NCBI GenBank assembly: GCA_021202895.1
Contig: JAJQCE010000024.1
Coordinates: 119,910-183,909, forward strand
Reading direction: 5' to 3'
Length of the DNA stretch: 64,000 nt
From: Ruminococcus sp.
GTDB taxonomy: Bacteria; Bacillota; Clostridia; Oscillospirales; Ruminococcaceae
A model generated the notes under the pieces. It saw only the letters and a list, made by a program, of their open reading frames with translations. It did no database searches and had not been told where the DNA came from. Below are positions 9,693 through 19,366 of this stretch, in pieces. The translations under genes and the position numbers were made by a program. The number at the start of each line of letters is the position of its first letter. The first letter of the stretch is position 1.

Positions 9693-10843
9693 CTCTTGTG
9701 ATACTTTTTAAGAAGAGCGGAAATCTTCTGGTGCGGGTCGATAACGTCAGAAATTGACATATCGTGATTTAATGTGGAAATGTAATAAGCAATGTACTTT
9801 GAGCAATCAACCTCGTGGAACCAAGGAGTAGCAAGCAGCTGCGGAGAACGATATGTTAAATTTGTGCCGAAAACCGCATCTATCGTACCCTCCTCGTAAG
9901 CCTTGTTGAAGGTGTCCAGACCGTTCGTGAAAATTCCGTAGGTCGCATAGCAGAAAATCCTGCCCGCATTGCGCTTTTTAAGCTCAATAGCAATATCAAG
10001 CATTGATTCGCCTGAGGAAATAAGGTCGTCAGCTATAAAAATATTTTTGCCTGCAACATCGTTTCCCATGTACTCATGAGCGACAATCGGGTTTCTGCCG
10101 TTTACAACTGTCGAATAATCTCTCCTCTTGTAAAACATACCCATGTCAACTCCAAGCACAGACGCATAATACATATTTCTGTTCATAGCACCCTCATCGG
10201 GAGAAACAATCATAAAGTTCTGCTTGTCAAACTCCATATCTGGAAAAGTCTTGAGCATAGCCTTAAGCACCTGATAGGACGGCATTATATTGTCAAAGCC
10301 TGTAAGCGGAATTGCGTTTTGAACTCTGGGGTCATGTGCGTCAAAGGTAATTATGTTCTGGACTCCCATCGAAGCAAGCTCCTGCAAAGCTGCCGCACAA
10401 TCAAGCGATTCACGGTAGTTGCGTCTGTGCTGTCTGCCGCCGTAAAGGATAGGCATAATCACATTGATTCTGTGAGCCTTGCCGCTTGCTGCCTGAATTA
10501 TTCTCTTTAAATCCTGATAGTGGTCGTCAGGCGACATACAGTTCTGTCTGCCGTACATATCATATGTGCAGCTGTAATTTCCTACATCGCAGAGAATAAA
10601 CAAATCCTTGCCTCGTACTGTAGATTTAATCAAGCCCTTGCCATCGCCTGATGAAAATCTTGGACAATCGACATCAATAAGGAACGTACCCTCATCAACA
10701 TCGTCACAGCCGTTCTGAGCAGACCACTCAAGCAGATAATTGTCAATAACTTTGCCTAGCTCACTTGCGCCTTTCATAGCTATAAGTCCTAAAGGAGCTA
10801 CTCTTGTAGAGCTGTCTAAATACCTTTTTTCACTATTACACAT
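9689..10843 (-). CDS. prs: Ribose-phosphate pyrophosphokinase (atypical, long form)
   Basis: PRPP-binding IFIADDLISSGESMLDIA and YGGRQHRR motifs; overlaps ispD by 4 nt. Confidence 0.85.
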   Translation of the reverse strand: MCNSEKRYLDSSTRVAPLGLIAMKGASELGKVIDNYLLEWSAQNGCDDVDEGTFLIDVDCPRFSSGDGKGLIKSTVRGKDLFILCDVGNYSCTYDMYGRQNCMSPDDHYQDLKRIIQAASGKAHRINVIMPILYGGRQHRRNYRESLDCAAALQELASMGVQNIITFDAHDPRVQNAIPLTGFDNIMPSYQVLKAMLKTFPDMEFDKQNFMIVSPDEGAMNRNMYYASVLGVDMGMFYKRRDYSTVVNGRNPIVAHEYMGNDVAGKNIFIADDLISSGESMLDIAIELKKRNAGRIFCYATYGIFTNGLDTFNKAYEEGTIDAVFGTNLTYRSPQLLATPWFHEVDCSKYIAYYISTLNHDMSISDVIDPHQKISALLKKYHKR

Positions 10844-11178
10844 TTACATTTCCTCTTTCCTCCGCAGCATTAGTGACCTGCCGCCGCCGTGCGGATAAGC
10901 GGTCTGAGCTTTTCTCTCAATTCTATTATACAGTACTTTTCCGATTTTTTCAATACCCTTTTTTCACTTTTTATCTTTTGTACATAATTAATCGTTTTCA
11001 GGTTGAAAAAAATTGTTGGTTATTTTTTCAAGCGTGCGCCTAAATCTATGAAAAGCACGCATTTAAAAACGTAAACAAAGTGTGTATTTGAGCAAAGGCA
11101 CCTGTTAAAAATGAAAAAAGTTAATAATTTGGGTATAATAATTTACAGTTCATACATTCTATGACCTCTTTTTATTTA

Positions 11179-11207
11179 TTGACATTTTGATGATTTTGTG
11201 ATATACT
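11179..11207 (+). promoter_or_regulatory. Promoter of the EAL protein gene
   Basis: TTGACA-17 bp-TATACT. Confidence 0.65.
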
Positions 11208-11247
11208 AGTCTTAATTAGAAATATTTACCGTAACAGCAATTGATAA

Positions 11248-13095
11248 GTGAAGATAGAAGAGGGGTCTTTTACTTTGAAAACTAATAATGCTTACAGTGG
11301 TTATACTCTCAGTGATTCTGATTGCCTGAATGTTATAAAATTCACCTTAGACTCGTTTGAAAACAGCTCGCTTGAAATTGCAATGCAGAGTATTGCCGAA
11401 CAGATATTCAGCCTAACAGATTTTTTGTGCATAAGGGTTCGTGAAGTGGATTCGCTTCCCTGCTCTTTAATATGCTCCTTTGAACAGTACAGTGACTCTA
11501 GCTTGCCCGACAACGATGTAAAAACAAAGATAATCGATGAGAAAATCTGGAGTTCTCTTGTTAGTGGCATATGCAGAGTCAGCATAAACGATGACAATTT
11601 TCTTGATTATATTGGCGATACAGTCGAGAACGCAGGCAGTTTATTAACGCTGCCTTTAACTGACAGAAACGATTTTTTAGGCATTCTTGACGTTATTTCT
11701 ACTGACGAGGAGCATGAGTGGGGCGACAATGAAATTTCTGTTTTTGAAGTTATTGCAAAGCTTCTTTCCCAACAGCTTGGAATAGGTTCAAAGGACAAAG
11801 CAAGTGAAGACTCGCTGACTGGACTTATGGATTACAGCTCTTTTGTGATTTTGCTCAACCAGCTTATTTACAGCTCATCTCCTGATCTGTATTTTGCGAT
11901 AGTATACACTGACATTCATCATTTTAAATACATAAATGAAATGTACGGTTACGAAAAGGGAAACGAGGTTTTAAAGGTTACGGCGAATTACTTCGCACAG
12001 GGTAGCGGCGAAATTCCCGGCTTTATGATTTCAAGAGTTCATTCTGACAACTTTGTCACAGCTTCAATAATCGACAAGGATTTTATAGAAAAATTTGACT
12101 CGTTTATATTTGATTCAAATATAAAGCTGAGCGAGCAACTTCATGAAATCTGCCCTAATGTAAGTGCAAGGCTTAACACAGGCATTTGTTTCATCAAGAG
12201 CAGGAGCATTGCCGCTGAAACGGCTATTGCTCATGCAAATTTAGCAAGAAAGCTTGCCAAAAGCGAAAACAGACGGCGTCCGAATGTATTTTCAGATAAA
12301 ATGATGGAGGATATTCGCTATCAGGAATATCTCAACAGCGAGCTTCCAAGTGCTATAAGAAACCACAATTTAAAGGTATATTATCAGCCGAAAATCAACT
12401 GTGCCGATGATAGCCTTTACGGAGCGGAGGCACTTGTACGCTGGCAGCGTGACGATGGAACCTTTATTTATCCAGATCAATTTATACCCTTATTCGAGAA
12501 AAACGGAAACATTATCGAAGTGGATTTTTACGTCTACAGGGAGGTATTTAAATATTTAAAACGCAGGCTTGACGAGGGTTTGCCGATGATTCCGATTTCA
12601 ATGAACGTTTCAAGAGTACATCTGCGTTCAAACAGAATTATCCCCTACATAAAAGCTCTGCTTGACGAGTATAAAATTCCGCCTGAGTATCTTGAATTTG
12701 AACTGACAGAAAATATCTACATCAAGAATTTTGAAAAGGCGAATGAGTTTATAAACGCCTGCCGTGAGATGGGGATAAAGGTTTCAATGGACGATTTTGG
12801 TTCGGGATATTCTTCATTGAATGTAATGAGTACGCTTAGCATTGACACGCTGAAAATCGACCGTGTTTTTCTAAAAAACGACGAGCTGAACGCTAACGAC
12901 AAAACCGTGCTTGAGAGCATAATCACGATGGCTAAAAAGCTTGGAATGAGCGTGCTTTGCGAGGGAGTTGAAACAAAGTCGCAATCACTGTTTCTTAAGG
13001 AAACAAGCTGCGATATAATACAAGGCTTTTACTATGGAAAATCAATGGACGAGAAAACCTTTGACAAATATGCTCAAAGCAAGCTTGAAGCGTAA
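11248..13095 (+). CDS. GAF-like / degenerate GGDEF / EAL protein, likely c-di-GMP phosphodiesterase
   Basis: EALVRW and DDFGSGYSSL motifs of EAL; GGDEF position reads RVHSDNF. Confidence 0.88.
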   Translation: MKIEEGSFTLKTNNAYSGYTLSDSDCLNVIKFTLDSFENSSLEIAMQSIAEQIFSLTDFLCIRVREVDSLPCSLICSFEQYSDSSLPDNDVKTKIIDEKIWSSLVSGICRVSINDDNFLDYIGDTVENAGSLLTLPLTDRNDFLGILDVISTDEEHEWGDNEISVFEVIAKLLSQQLGIGSKDKASEDSLTGLMDYSSFVILLNQLIYSSSPDLYFAIVYTDIHHFKYINEMYGYEKGNEVLKVTANYFAQGSGEIPGFMISRVHSDNFVTASIIDKDFIEKFDSFIFDSNIKLSEQLHEICPNVSARLNTGICFIKSRSIAAETAIAHANLARKLAKSENRRRPNVFSDKMMEDIRYQEYLNSELPSAIRNHNLKVYYQPKINCADDSLYGAEALVRWQRDDGTFIYPDQFIPLFEKNGNIIEVDFYVYREVFKYLKRRLDEGLPMIPISMNVSRVHLRSNRIIPYIKALLDEYKIPPEYLEFELTENIYIKNFEKANEFINACREMGIKVSMDDFGSGYSSLNVMSTLSIDTLKIDRVFLKNDELNANDKTVLESIITMAKKLGMSVLCEGVETKSQSLFLKETSCDIIQGFYYGKSMDEKTFDKYAQSKLEA

Positions 13096-13150
13096 ATATA
13101 CAAGCTAAACGGCTGTCAGCTCTGGCAGCCGTGCTTATTAGGAGGTTAAA

Positions 13151-13663
13151 ATGAAAAAAGAAAATACAAAGCCCAGTTTAGGACAATTTCTCAAGGACAA
13201 CAGCGTCTGCATTATTGTTACTATCCTCGCGGCTGCCGCCTGCATTATTGCCGGTTTTCTTTTTGAAAAAAAGTCAAGCGAGCAGAAAACTAAAATTTCA
13301 ATACAAAAATCCACCTCTGAAAACACTTCACAAGCAAGCGGTGCCAATTTAAGCTCTGAATGCTCGTCAAATGAAGTTCAAGACAGTGAGGAAACTGCCT
13401 CTGACAATTCGCAGGAGGAATCAAGCGAAAGCGTGCAGGCTGATGAAAGTGTGCCATCTGATGTGGCTTTTCCTCTTGACGTGAACAAAGCGACATTTGA
13501 CGAGCTTATTTTAATTGACGGAGTGGGCGAGGTCACGGCGCAGAGCATAATTGACTACCGTGCAAGCATTGGAACAATCACCAGCATAGACCAGCTTGCC
13601 GAAATTGACGGAATCGGCGAAAAGACGGTTGAGAAGCTCAAGAATTATCTGGCAGTATATTAA
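13151..13663 (+). CDS. ComEA-like helix-hairpin-helix protein
   Basis: One TM plus C-terminal VNKATFDELILIDGVGEVTAQSIIDYR HhH repeat. Confidence 0.85.
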   Translation: MKKENTKPSLGQFLKDNSVCIIVTILAAAACIIAGFLFEKKSSEQKTKISIQKSTSENTSQASGANLSSECSSNEVQDSEETASDNSQEESSESVQADESVPSDVAFPLDVNKATFDELILIDGVGEVTAQSIIDYRASIGTITSIDQLAEIDGIGEKTVEKLKNYLAVY

Positions 13664-13673
13664 AGGAGCGGCA

Positions 13674-14786
13674 ATGAACAAAAAAGAAATAAACGAAATA
13701 AAAAAGAACCTGTCAACCGACAGTGGACTTTTCAGCATAGGCAAGGTGCTTTCGGCATTTGTTGACAGCGAGAAAAATATAGTTTATCAAAGCACCTCGC
13801 TTTACAATCTTCTGCCCTCTGACGAGGCGGAGCTTATTTTAGAAAACCTGAGAAAAACGCTTTCAGGAACTTTAGGGAAGAATCTGCGCGAATATGCTTT
13901 CCCAAAGGAACAGTATGACGAGGACGGTGCACAGAGCTTTCTTTACAAGGTGCTCGAATCAAAGCTTGAAAATGACGAGCTTAACGCTGAACTGGTAAAC
14001 CGACTTGCGCAGAGTTGCATTTCAACCACGGCGGTATTTGCTGCCCATTGTACATACTCGGTGCTTAAGAAAAACAAGATGGACGAAACTACAGATGAAG
14101 CGGATTTTGACTACAGCTTTATCATAGCGGCAATTTGCCCTGTCGAGCTAAGAAGCGACGGTCTTGTTTTTAACGACGACAACGGAAAAATTGAGAAAAA
14201 AGCGACCTTTGACCGAATAGTCGGCACTCCGTCTGACGGAATACTTTTTCCCGTTTTCTCCGACCGTGCTCCAGATGTGAACTCGGTTATGCACTATACC
14301 AAGACCTACAAAAAGCCGAACGTTTCCTTTGTCGAGAACACACTCGGCTGCGAGTTTACAATGTCTGCTGTTTCGGAAAAAGCGGCTTTTCACAAGATTC
14401 TGAGCAATGTTGCTTCGGACGAGCTTGACTACGATTTAATCACCTGCGTCAACGAAAAAATCCGTGAATATGTCGATTCTACCGCCTACGAAACAGAGCC
14501 TGCGACGGTAGACGCAGGAAGGATGAAAACTATACTCTGGGAATCGGGCATACCGCAGGACAAGCTTGACCTTGTGCCGAAGGTTTTTGAAAGCGCTACC
14601 GATCAAAAGCCGCTTATCGCTTCAAATTTAGTCGAGCGAAAAACGGTAGTTGAAGCGGAGGGGATAACCGTCAACATTTCAAAGGCTTCAGCCGACAAGG
14701 TGACAACGCAGACAATCGGTGGCAGACGATGCCTTGTCATCGAGCTTGACGATGAGGTTAGCGTGAATGGAATGAGCGTAAACTAG
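13674..14786 (+). CDS. DUF4317-family protein
   Basis: MNKKEINEIKKNLSTDSGLFSIGKVLSAFVDSEK; ATG at 13674 with aaggag RBS. Confidence 0.75.
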   Translation: MNKKEINEIKKNLSTDSGLFSIGKVLSAFVDSEKNIVYQSTSLYNLLPSDEAELILENLRKTLSGTLGKNLREYAFPKEQYDEDGAQSFLYKVLESKLENDELNAELVNRLAQSCISTTAVFAAHCTYSVLKKNKMDETTDEADFDYSFIIAAICPVELRSDGLVFNDDNGKIEKKATFDRIVGTPSDGILFPVFSDRAPDVNSVMHYTKTYKKPNVSFVENTLGCEFTMSAVSEKAAFHKILSNVASDELDYDLITCVNEKIREYVDSTAYETEPATVDAGRMKTILWESGIPQDKLDLVPKVFESATDQKPLIASNLVERKTVVEAEGITVNISKASADKVTTQTIGGRRCLVIELDDEVSVNGMSVN

Positions 14787-14805
14787 CGTGTACAGAAATC
14801 CTAAA

Positions 14806-14973
14806 TTAAGGTATGTTGACACTATCGCTCAACGCTTGTCTTACAGGTCTATTTCCCGTATTTCTACATTAAATATTCTTGACATACGTCTAGTATGCCT
14901 GCGAATTTTTGCCTTGAACTACGAAAAATATACCTGCAATCCAAACATTTCGGATAGTGTCAACACACCCTAA
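14806..14973 (+). mobile_element. MITE-like palindromic element, 168 bp
   Basis: Terminal inverted repeats TTAAGGTATGTTGACACTATC / TTAGGGTGTGTTGACACTATC (19 of 21 identical); similarity between arms continues to the centre; no transposase. Confidence 0.7.
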
Positions 14974-14980
14974 AATACAA

Positions 14981-15019
14981 TCTCCGCAAAGGAATTACCC
15001 TCTGCGGAGAATTTTTTAT
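14981..15019 (+). terminator. Terminator between convergent genes
   Basis: TCTCCGCA...TGCGGAGA then ATTTTTTATT. Confidence 0.75.
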
Positions 15020-17364
15020 TGCTCTGTCGCAATACCTGACTTGCTAAATTTATAGGTCACACCATCTATTTTCTTTGTTGTATTAGTGTAAGGAATACCC
15101 TTGGAATTTGTGTAGTAGCGTCTTGAATTCCATGTGGTCCAGCCCTCTTTTATATAGCCCGAATCGCCGATTACATAATAAACGCCGTCAATGGTAACAG
15201 GACCTCTGAGCATTGTGCCGTCCTTCAGAAAGTAAGTTTTTCCGTCAATTTCTGTCCAACCGTTTTGCAAAATGCCATTTGAATCAAAGTAGTAGGTTAT
15301 CCCATCAACCTCATACCAGCCTGTTGCCGCTGTGCCGTCTGATGTCATGAAATAGGTTCCGTCATCTGTATTTATCCATGTATCAGTTGCCGCACCGCTG
15401 TTTGTCATGTAATAGGTTCTGTTACTATCTCTTTGAACAATTCCAACAAAAAGCTTGCCGTCACTGTCAAAATAGTAAAGCACATCGTCCACACGTTTCC
15501 AGCCTGTTACAGCGTAACCGTCCTCATCAAAGTAATATTTGTCGCCGCTTACAGTCTTAAACGATTCAACAAGCCATTCGTCATTTTCATCAAGATAACG
15601 AATACCATCCTCTGTCACTGAAAGCCCTGACGAAATTGAACCGTCCTCGTTAAACTGATACTCCTCGCCCTCTACATAAAGAATGCCGCCGCTTGTGTTG
15701 CAAACACCGAAGTCGCCAAAATAATAGCTTACATCATCAATTTCCTGCCAGCCTGTAACCTTTTCACCTGTAACAGGATCAAAGTAAAAGGTATAGTCCT
15801 CAATTGTTACCCAACCTGTCTGCATAAGATAATCATCGCTGAAATAATGCTGATAATAAATGCTGTCGCCTATATCTTCATATGCTTCAAGAAAAGCATA
15901 TTCGTAGGAATCACTGTTTAAATAGGTTTTCGCAATATACGGCAGACGATTTACGCTGCTTTTTGCAAGCTCAAGCTCCATATCCTCCAAAAGCTGAGCT
16001 ACAGAGTCGTTATAGCTCTCCAAAGTGCTTTCATAACGTGTTTGAGTATATTCACCATCGTTATATGCTGTTTCCAGTGCGTTTATATCATCAAGCGTAT
16101 CTAATAGCTCGTCATAGGCATCGTCATCATCAAGCTTATCAACAGCCTTTTCAAGCTTTTCAAGTATTTTCATATCATGCTCAAAGGTTTCTATATTATC
16201 CTTTTGCTCATCAGTATAAGCAATAGTTTTAGTCAAGCCTGTCTGAGCCTTATGAGATTTTTGGCTGAAGAAATATACATTAGCTCCGTCAAGCAGAAAG
16301 CCCTGAGCGACCTTACCGTCCTCATCGGAATAATAGACTCCCTTTTTGGTGGTTCGCCAACCAGTATGCAGTCTGAACTTGCTGTCAAAGTAATAATATT
16401 CATCCTCAAGCTTAATAAAGCCCTTAGCCGCCGAACCGTCCTCAGTAAAGTAATAGGTCTGATTATTATCGTCAAACCATCCGTATGTCATTACGCCCTG
16501 ATCGTCAAAATGGTAGGTATAATCGCCGATTGTTTTCCAGCCTGTTACCATATGATAGTCCTGATCAAAGTAGTAGGTATTGCCGTCAATTTCATAAAAG
16601 CCTTGCGCAAAAACTCCATTTTCATCGGCATACATATAATACTTGTCGTCCTTTTTCCAGCCAGTGAACATACTTCCGTTCTCTTGAAAATCGTACATAT
16701 CGCCTTCAATGACTGTTTCACCCGTAACCATATGACCATCAGAAGCAAAGTAATAGGTGCTGCCGTTTATCTCAGTAAAGCCCTTCGCCATCTGACCCTC
16801 ATTTTCTCCGTCTTCAAAGAAATAATACTGTATACCGTTAATTTCAGCCCAGCCAGTTATCCGTTTTCCCGACTCGTCATAATAATATTCTCCATCGCTG
16901 TCAAAGCCCGTATCGGGGAAACCATGGTCGTTAAAATAATATTCCTCGCCATTGAAGTCCTGAAGTCCGGTTTTGAAAATACCTGACTCATCTGAAAAAT
17001 AGTATTCCTCGCCGTCAATTTTTATAATGCCCTTCTGCATAACGCCTGACGAGTCAAAATAATAGGTGTTCCCGTCATACTCCTGCCAACCTGTAAGAAT
17101 ATAGCCGTCATCATCAAACAAATACGAGGTGTTATCTATAAGCTTAAGTCCAACGACGCGCTCATGAGTTGAGCTTAGAATATAATATGTCCCCTCATCA
17201 TTCGTATGCCAGCCTGATGAATATGTCAGATTATAATAAAAATATGCGCCGAAGCTAACACCTATAACGGCAGTAAATACTGCCGCAGGTATCATAGCTT
17301 TTCGTCTGCTCTTTTTTGAAAGAAGCGTAAGCGCAGAAAATTTATTTGTATTAAAAGTACTCAT
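15016..17364 (-). CDS. Surface protein built of choline/glucan-binding-type repeats
   Basis: N-terminal TM anchor, >20 repeats of the GW-x(n)-YYF type, one helical insert, no recognisable catalytic domain. Confidence 0.82.
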   Translation of the reverse strand: MSTFNTNKFSALTLLSKKSRRKAMIPAAVFTAVIGVSFGAYFYYNLTYSSGWHTNDEGTYYILSSTHERVVGLKLIDNTSYLFDDDGYILTGWQEYDGNTYYFDSSGVMQKGIIKIDGEEYYFSDESGIFKTGLQDFNGEEYYFNDHGFPDTGFDSDGEYYYDESGKRITGWAEINGIQYYFFEDGENEGQMAKGFTEINGSTYYFASDGHMVTGETVIEGDMYDFQENGSMFTGWKKDDKYYMYADENGVFAQGFYEIDGNTYYFDQDYHMVTGWKTIGDYTYHFDDQGVMTYGWFDDNNQTYYFTEDGSAAKGFIKLEDEYYYFDSKFRLHTGWRTTKKGVYYSDEDGKVAQGFLLDGANVYFFSQKSHKAQTGLTKTIAYTDEQKDNIETFEHDMKILEKLEKAVDKLDDDDAYDELLDTLDDINALETAYNDGEYTQTRYESTLESYNDSVAQLLEDMELELAKSSVNRLPYIAKTYLNSDSYEYAFLEAYEDIGDSIYYQHYFSDDYLMQTGWVTIEDYTFYFDPVTGEKVTGWQEIDDVSYYFGDFGVCNTSGGILYVEGEEYQFNEDGSISSGLSVTEDGIRYLDENDEWLVESFKTVSGDKYYFDEDGYAVTGWKRVDDVLYYFDSDGKLFVGIVQRDSNRTYYMTNSGAATDTWINTDDGTYFMTSDGTAATGWYEVDGITYYFDSNGILQNGWTEIDGKTYFLKDGTMLRGPVTIDGVYYVIGDSGYIKEGWTTWNSRRYYTNSKGIPYTNTTKKIDGVTYKFSKSGIATEQ

Positions 17365-17508
17365 ACATCAGCTTCCCTTTGCAACCATCTAAAAACCTAC
17401 ATTATTTACTATTTTCATTATAGCACACATTTTTTTATTTTTCAATAGTCCTGCTGCTTTTTTCAGCGAAATTTCATTTTTCTTTGTCAAAACAAAAGTG
17501 CGTCCATT

Positions 17509-17688
17509 TCAGACACACTTAAGCTTAAAGGATTTATCGCCTACACGGTAATACTCATACTTTTTATGATAAAAAAATTTATTACAAACTGCGTTTTGCC
17601 GTATCCTGTCATGCCATATATAAACTGTCTGCGTTGCAGTCTGAGCTTTTCTCATAAGCTTATCCGCATTTGATGGGCGAATATACAT
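17509..17688 (-). pseudogene. Relic of a LuxR/MalT-like STAND ATPase regulator N-terminus
   Basis: Conceptual MYIRPSNADKLMRKAQTATQTVYI / YGMTGYGKTQFVINFF / YHKKYEYYRVGDKSF across frameshifts; Walker A GMTGYGKT. Confidence 0.55.
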
Positions 17689-17759
17689 TTTTCCTCAATA
17701 GTTTTTTCACTTTTAAGCATTACAATATTCTCCCATTATTATCTTTCCTTTAAAAATTC

Positions 17760-17799
17760 GGAGTGGCTGAACATTATGTACAACCACTCCATTTTTGAG
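17760..17799 (-). terminator. Hairpin terminator-like sequence
   Basis: ggagtgg...ccactcc followed by attttt. Confidence 0.4.
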
Positions 17800-17837
17800 A
17801 AGTGATTATGATTTATTATCAGCTAGACGTTGGTATA

Positions 17838-17985
17838 AATGGTGAAATAGCGTCCACAGGAACATTTGCAGGCATTAGCTCCCTTTCATTTTCAGGGTCG
17901 ACATTGCGGTAGCTTCGTCTAAAATTATTACAGGCGAATCCTTCACAATTGCTCTTGCAATTGAAATTCGCTGCTTTTCACTAAA
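17838..17985 (-). pseudogene. ABC exporter nucleotide-binding-domain fragment
   Basis: SEKQRISIARAIVKDSPVIILDEATA, then after a one-base shift VDPENERELM; fused in frame to the ORF starting at 18657. Confidence 0.75.
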
Positions 17986-18657
17986 ATATTCTCTATTTTC
18001 TTTTATTTCCAAAGCAATCTCATACTGTTCAGAAGATGATATTTCAAAAGCATCGTCAGAACAACCGATATATTTTCCATCAACATATACTACAGTGATT
18101 TTTTCCGTATCATCTCCAAAAGAATAATCAAAATAACAAATAGTTGAAAAATCATCATCGTATTGAATACGTACCTTATAAATGTTTCCAACGATATATA
18201 TAAAATTTGCGTTTCCAGTTGTCGCTAAATAGTCTTTTACAATTTGCTTAGCATAAATATCATAGTCCTTGAACAGATTAGATTCATCATCAGATGATTC
18301 ATCTATTAAAATTTCTTCCTCTGATTCTTCGTCACTTAAACTAAATACATACTCTGATTCTGATTGATTGATTACAATATTTTCTCCGTCTGCACTATCA
18401 GTACTATTATGTGTATAAATAATTCCAAATACTAGTACAACAGCTGCAACAATACACGCAATTAGCAAAAATATTTTCCATTTATTATTGTTTTTCTTTA
18501 TAACACTTACACAACTCTCCGTTGTTGACATTGTTGAAAAATCAACTCGATTTTGAGCTGCTCCACAAAATCGACAATACTCTGAATCATCATGTATAGT
18601 CTTACCGCATTTTTCACAATACACTATTCTCTCTCCTTTACCTGAAAAATTTTCCAA
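17875..18657 (-). CDS. Zinc-ribbon membrane protein with ABC-transporter fragment fused at the C-terminus (chimeric ORF)
   Basis: CEKCGKTIHDDSEYCRFC ribbon, one TM, C-terminal ABC signature/Walker B remnant. Confidence 0.65.
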   Translation of the reverse strand: MENFSGKGERIVYCEKCGKTIHDDSEYCRFCGAAQNRVDFSTMSTTESCVSVIKKNNNKWKIFLLIACIVAAVVLVFGIIYTHNSTDSADGENIVINQSESEYVFSLSDEESEEEILIDESSDDESNLFKDYDIYAKQIVKDYLATTGNANFIYIVGNIYKVRIQYDDDFSTICYFDYSFGDDTEKITVVYVDGKYIGCSDDAFEISSSEQYEIALEIKENREYFSEKQRISIARAIVKDSPVIILDEATAMSTLKMKGS

Positions 18658-18663
18658 CTACAA

Positions 18664-18783
18664 AATACTCTCACACGCTCTGTGAGCCATTCTGAGCGAC
18701 TTTCTGCTTAGGGTAGCCCCTTATATAACTGTTACTCCGTTAAAACCTCTTAGAACGGTTGTGAGAGCGTGTGAGAGTGTATT
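18664..18783 (-). mobile_element. Second MITE-like palindromic element, ~118 bp
   Basis: ATACTCTCACACGCTCT ... AGAGCGTGTGAGAGTGTAT inverted termini; imperfect dyad continues inward. Confidence 0.55.
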
Positions 18784-18790
18784 ACAATTT

Positions 18791-19105
18791 TTATTCATCA
18801 TTGTTTTCTTTTCTATGATATTTTTCATAGAAAAGTGAATGTGGCGAATCATCTGGATCAAAGCCCAACTTTTTTACCATTTTTTGGTGTGCACGCTCCT
18901 CATAGTATTCTTTTGGATCAATCTCATACGGCAAGTAATATTTTCCATTTATTAGATTTTGAAGCCGCTCCTTGGAGCTAACCCCTTTTTGGAGATCTTC
19001 TTGAATTAAAGGCCAGTTCCTCCAATTCTCCGCAGGGATTTTAGGCTGTGTTTTCTCCTCTATAATTTCCTTTAGTGTAACACAAATTGCTAAAAATGTC
19101 CACAT
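18791..19105 (-). CDS. Hypothetical small protein
   Basis: 104 aa ORF with hydrophobic N-terminus and charged C-terminus; no family recognised. Confidence 0.4.
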   Translation of the reverse strand: MWTFLAICVTLKEIIEEKTQPKIPAENWRNWPLIQEDLQKGVSSKERLQNLINGKYYLPYEIDPKEYYEERAHQKMVKKLGFDPDDSPHSLFYEKYHRKENNDE

Positions 19106-19234
19106 ACATTTTCCTCCTTATTCTCTTAATTAAAATTCTTTAAAATTCTGATTGTAATAAAATTTCCATTTTCATTATATCACAAACTAAACAAAAAATC
19201 AAGTGGTTTATGAATGTTTTTTATTCAGTTTTCC

Positions 19235-19353
19235 TTAAAATTTTTCCATGCCTAAATTTACACTTTGATACATTCGCTCCTTTTCTTCACGGAGCAGTCC
19301 TATGTATCTTAGCGTTGTCCTTGCATCAGAGTGATTAAAAAGCATAGTATAAG
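19235..19353 (-). pseudogene. C-terminal remnant of a tyrosine recombinase/integrase
   Basis: Minus strand encodes AYTMLFNHSDARTTLRYIGLLREEKERMYQSVNLGMEKF*, matching the catalytic His...Tyr tail. Confidence 0.7.
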
Positions 19354-19366
19354 CCCCTTTGATTTA

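Noticed and set aside
14788-14973. 61-aa ORF
   Set aside because: Lies entirely within the palindromic MITE-like element.
16177-16986. 269-aa plus-strand ORF
   Set aside because: Antisense to the repeat-rich surface protein; composition mirrors the repeats and there is no recognisable family.
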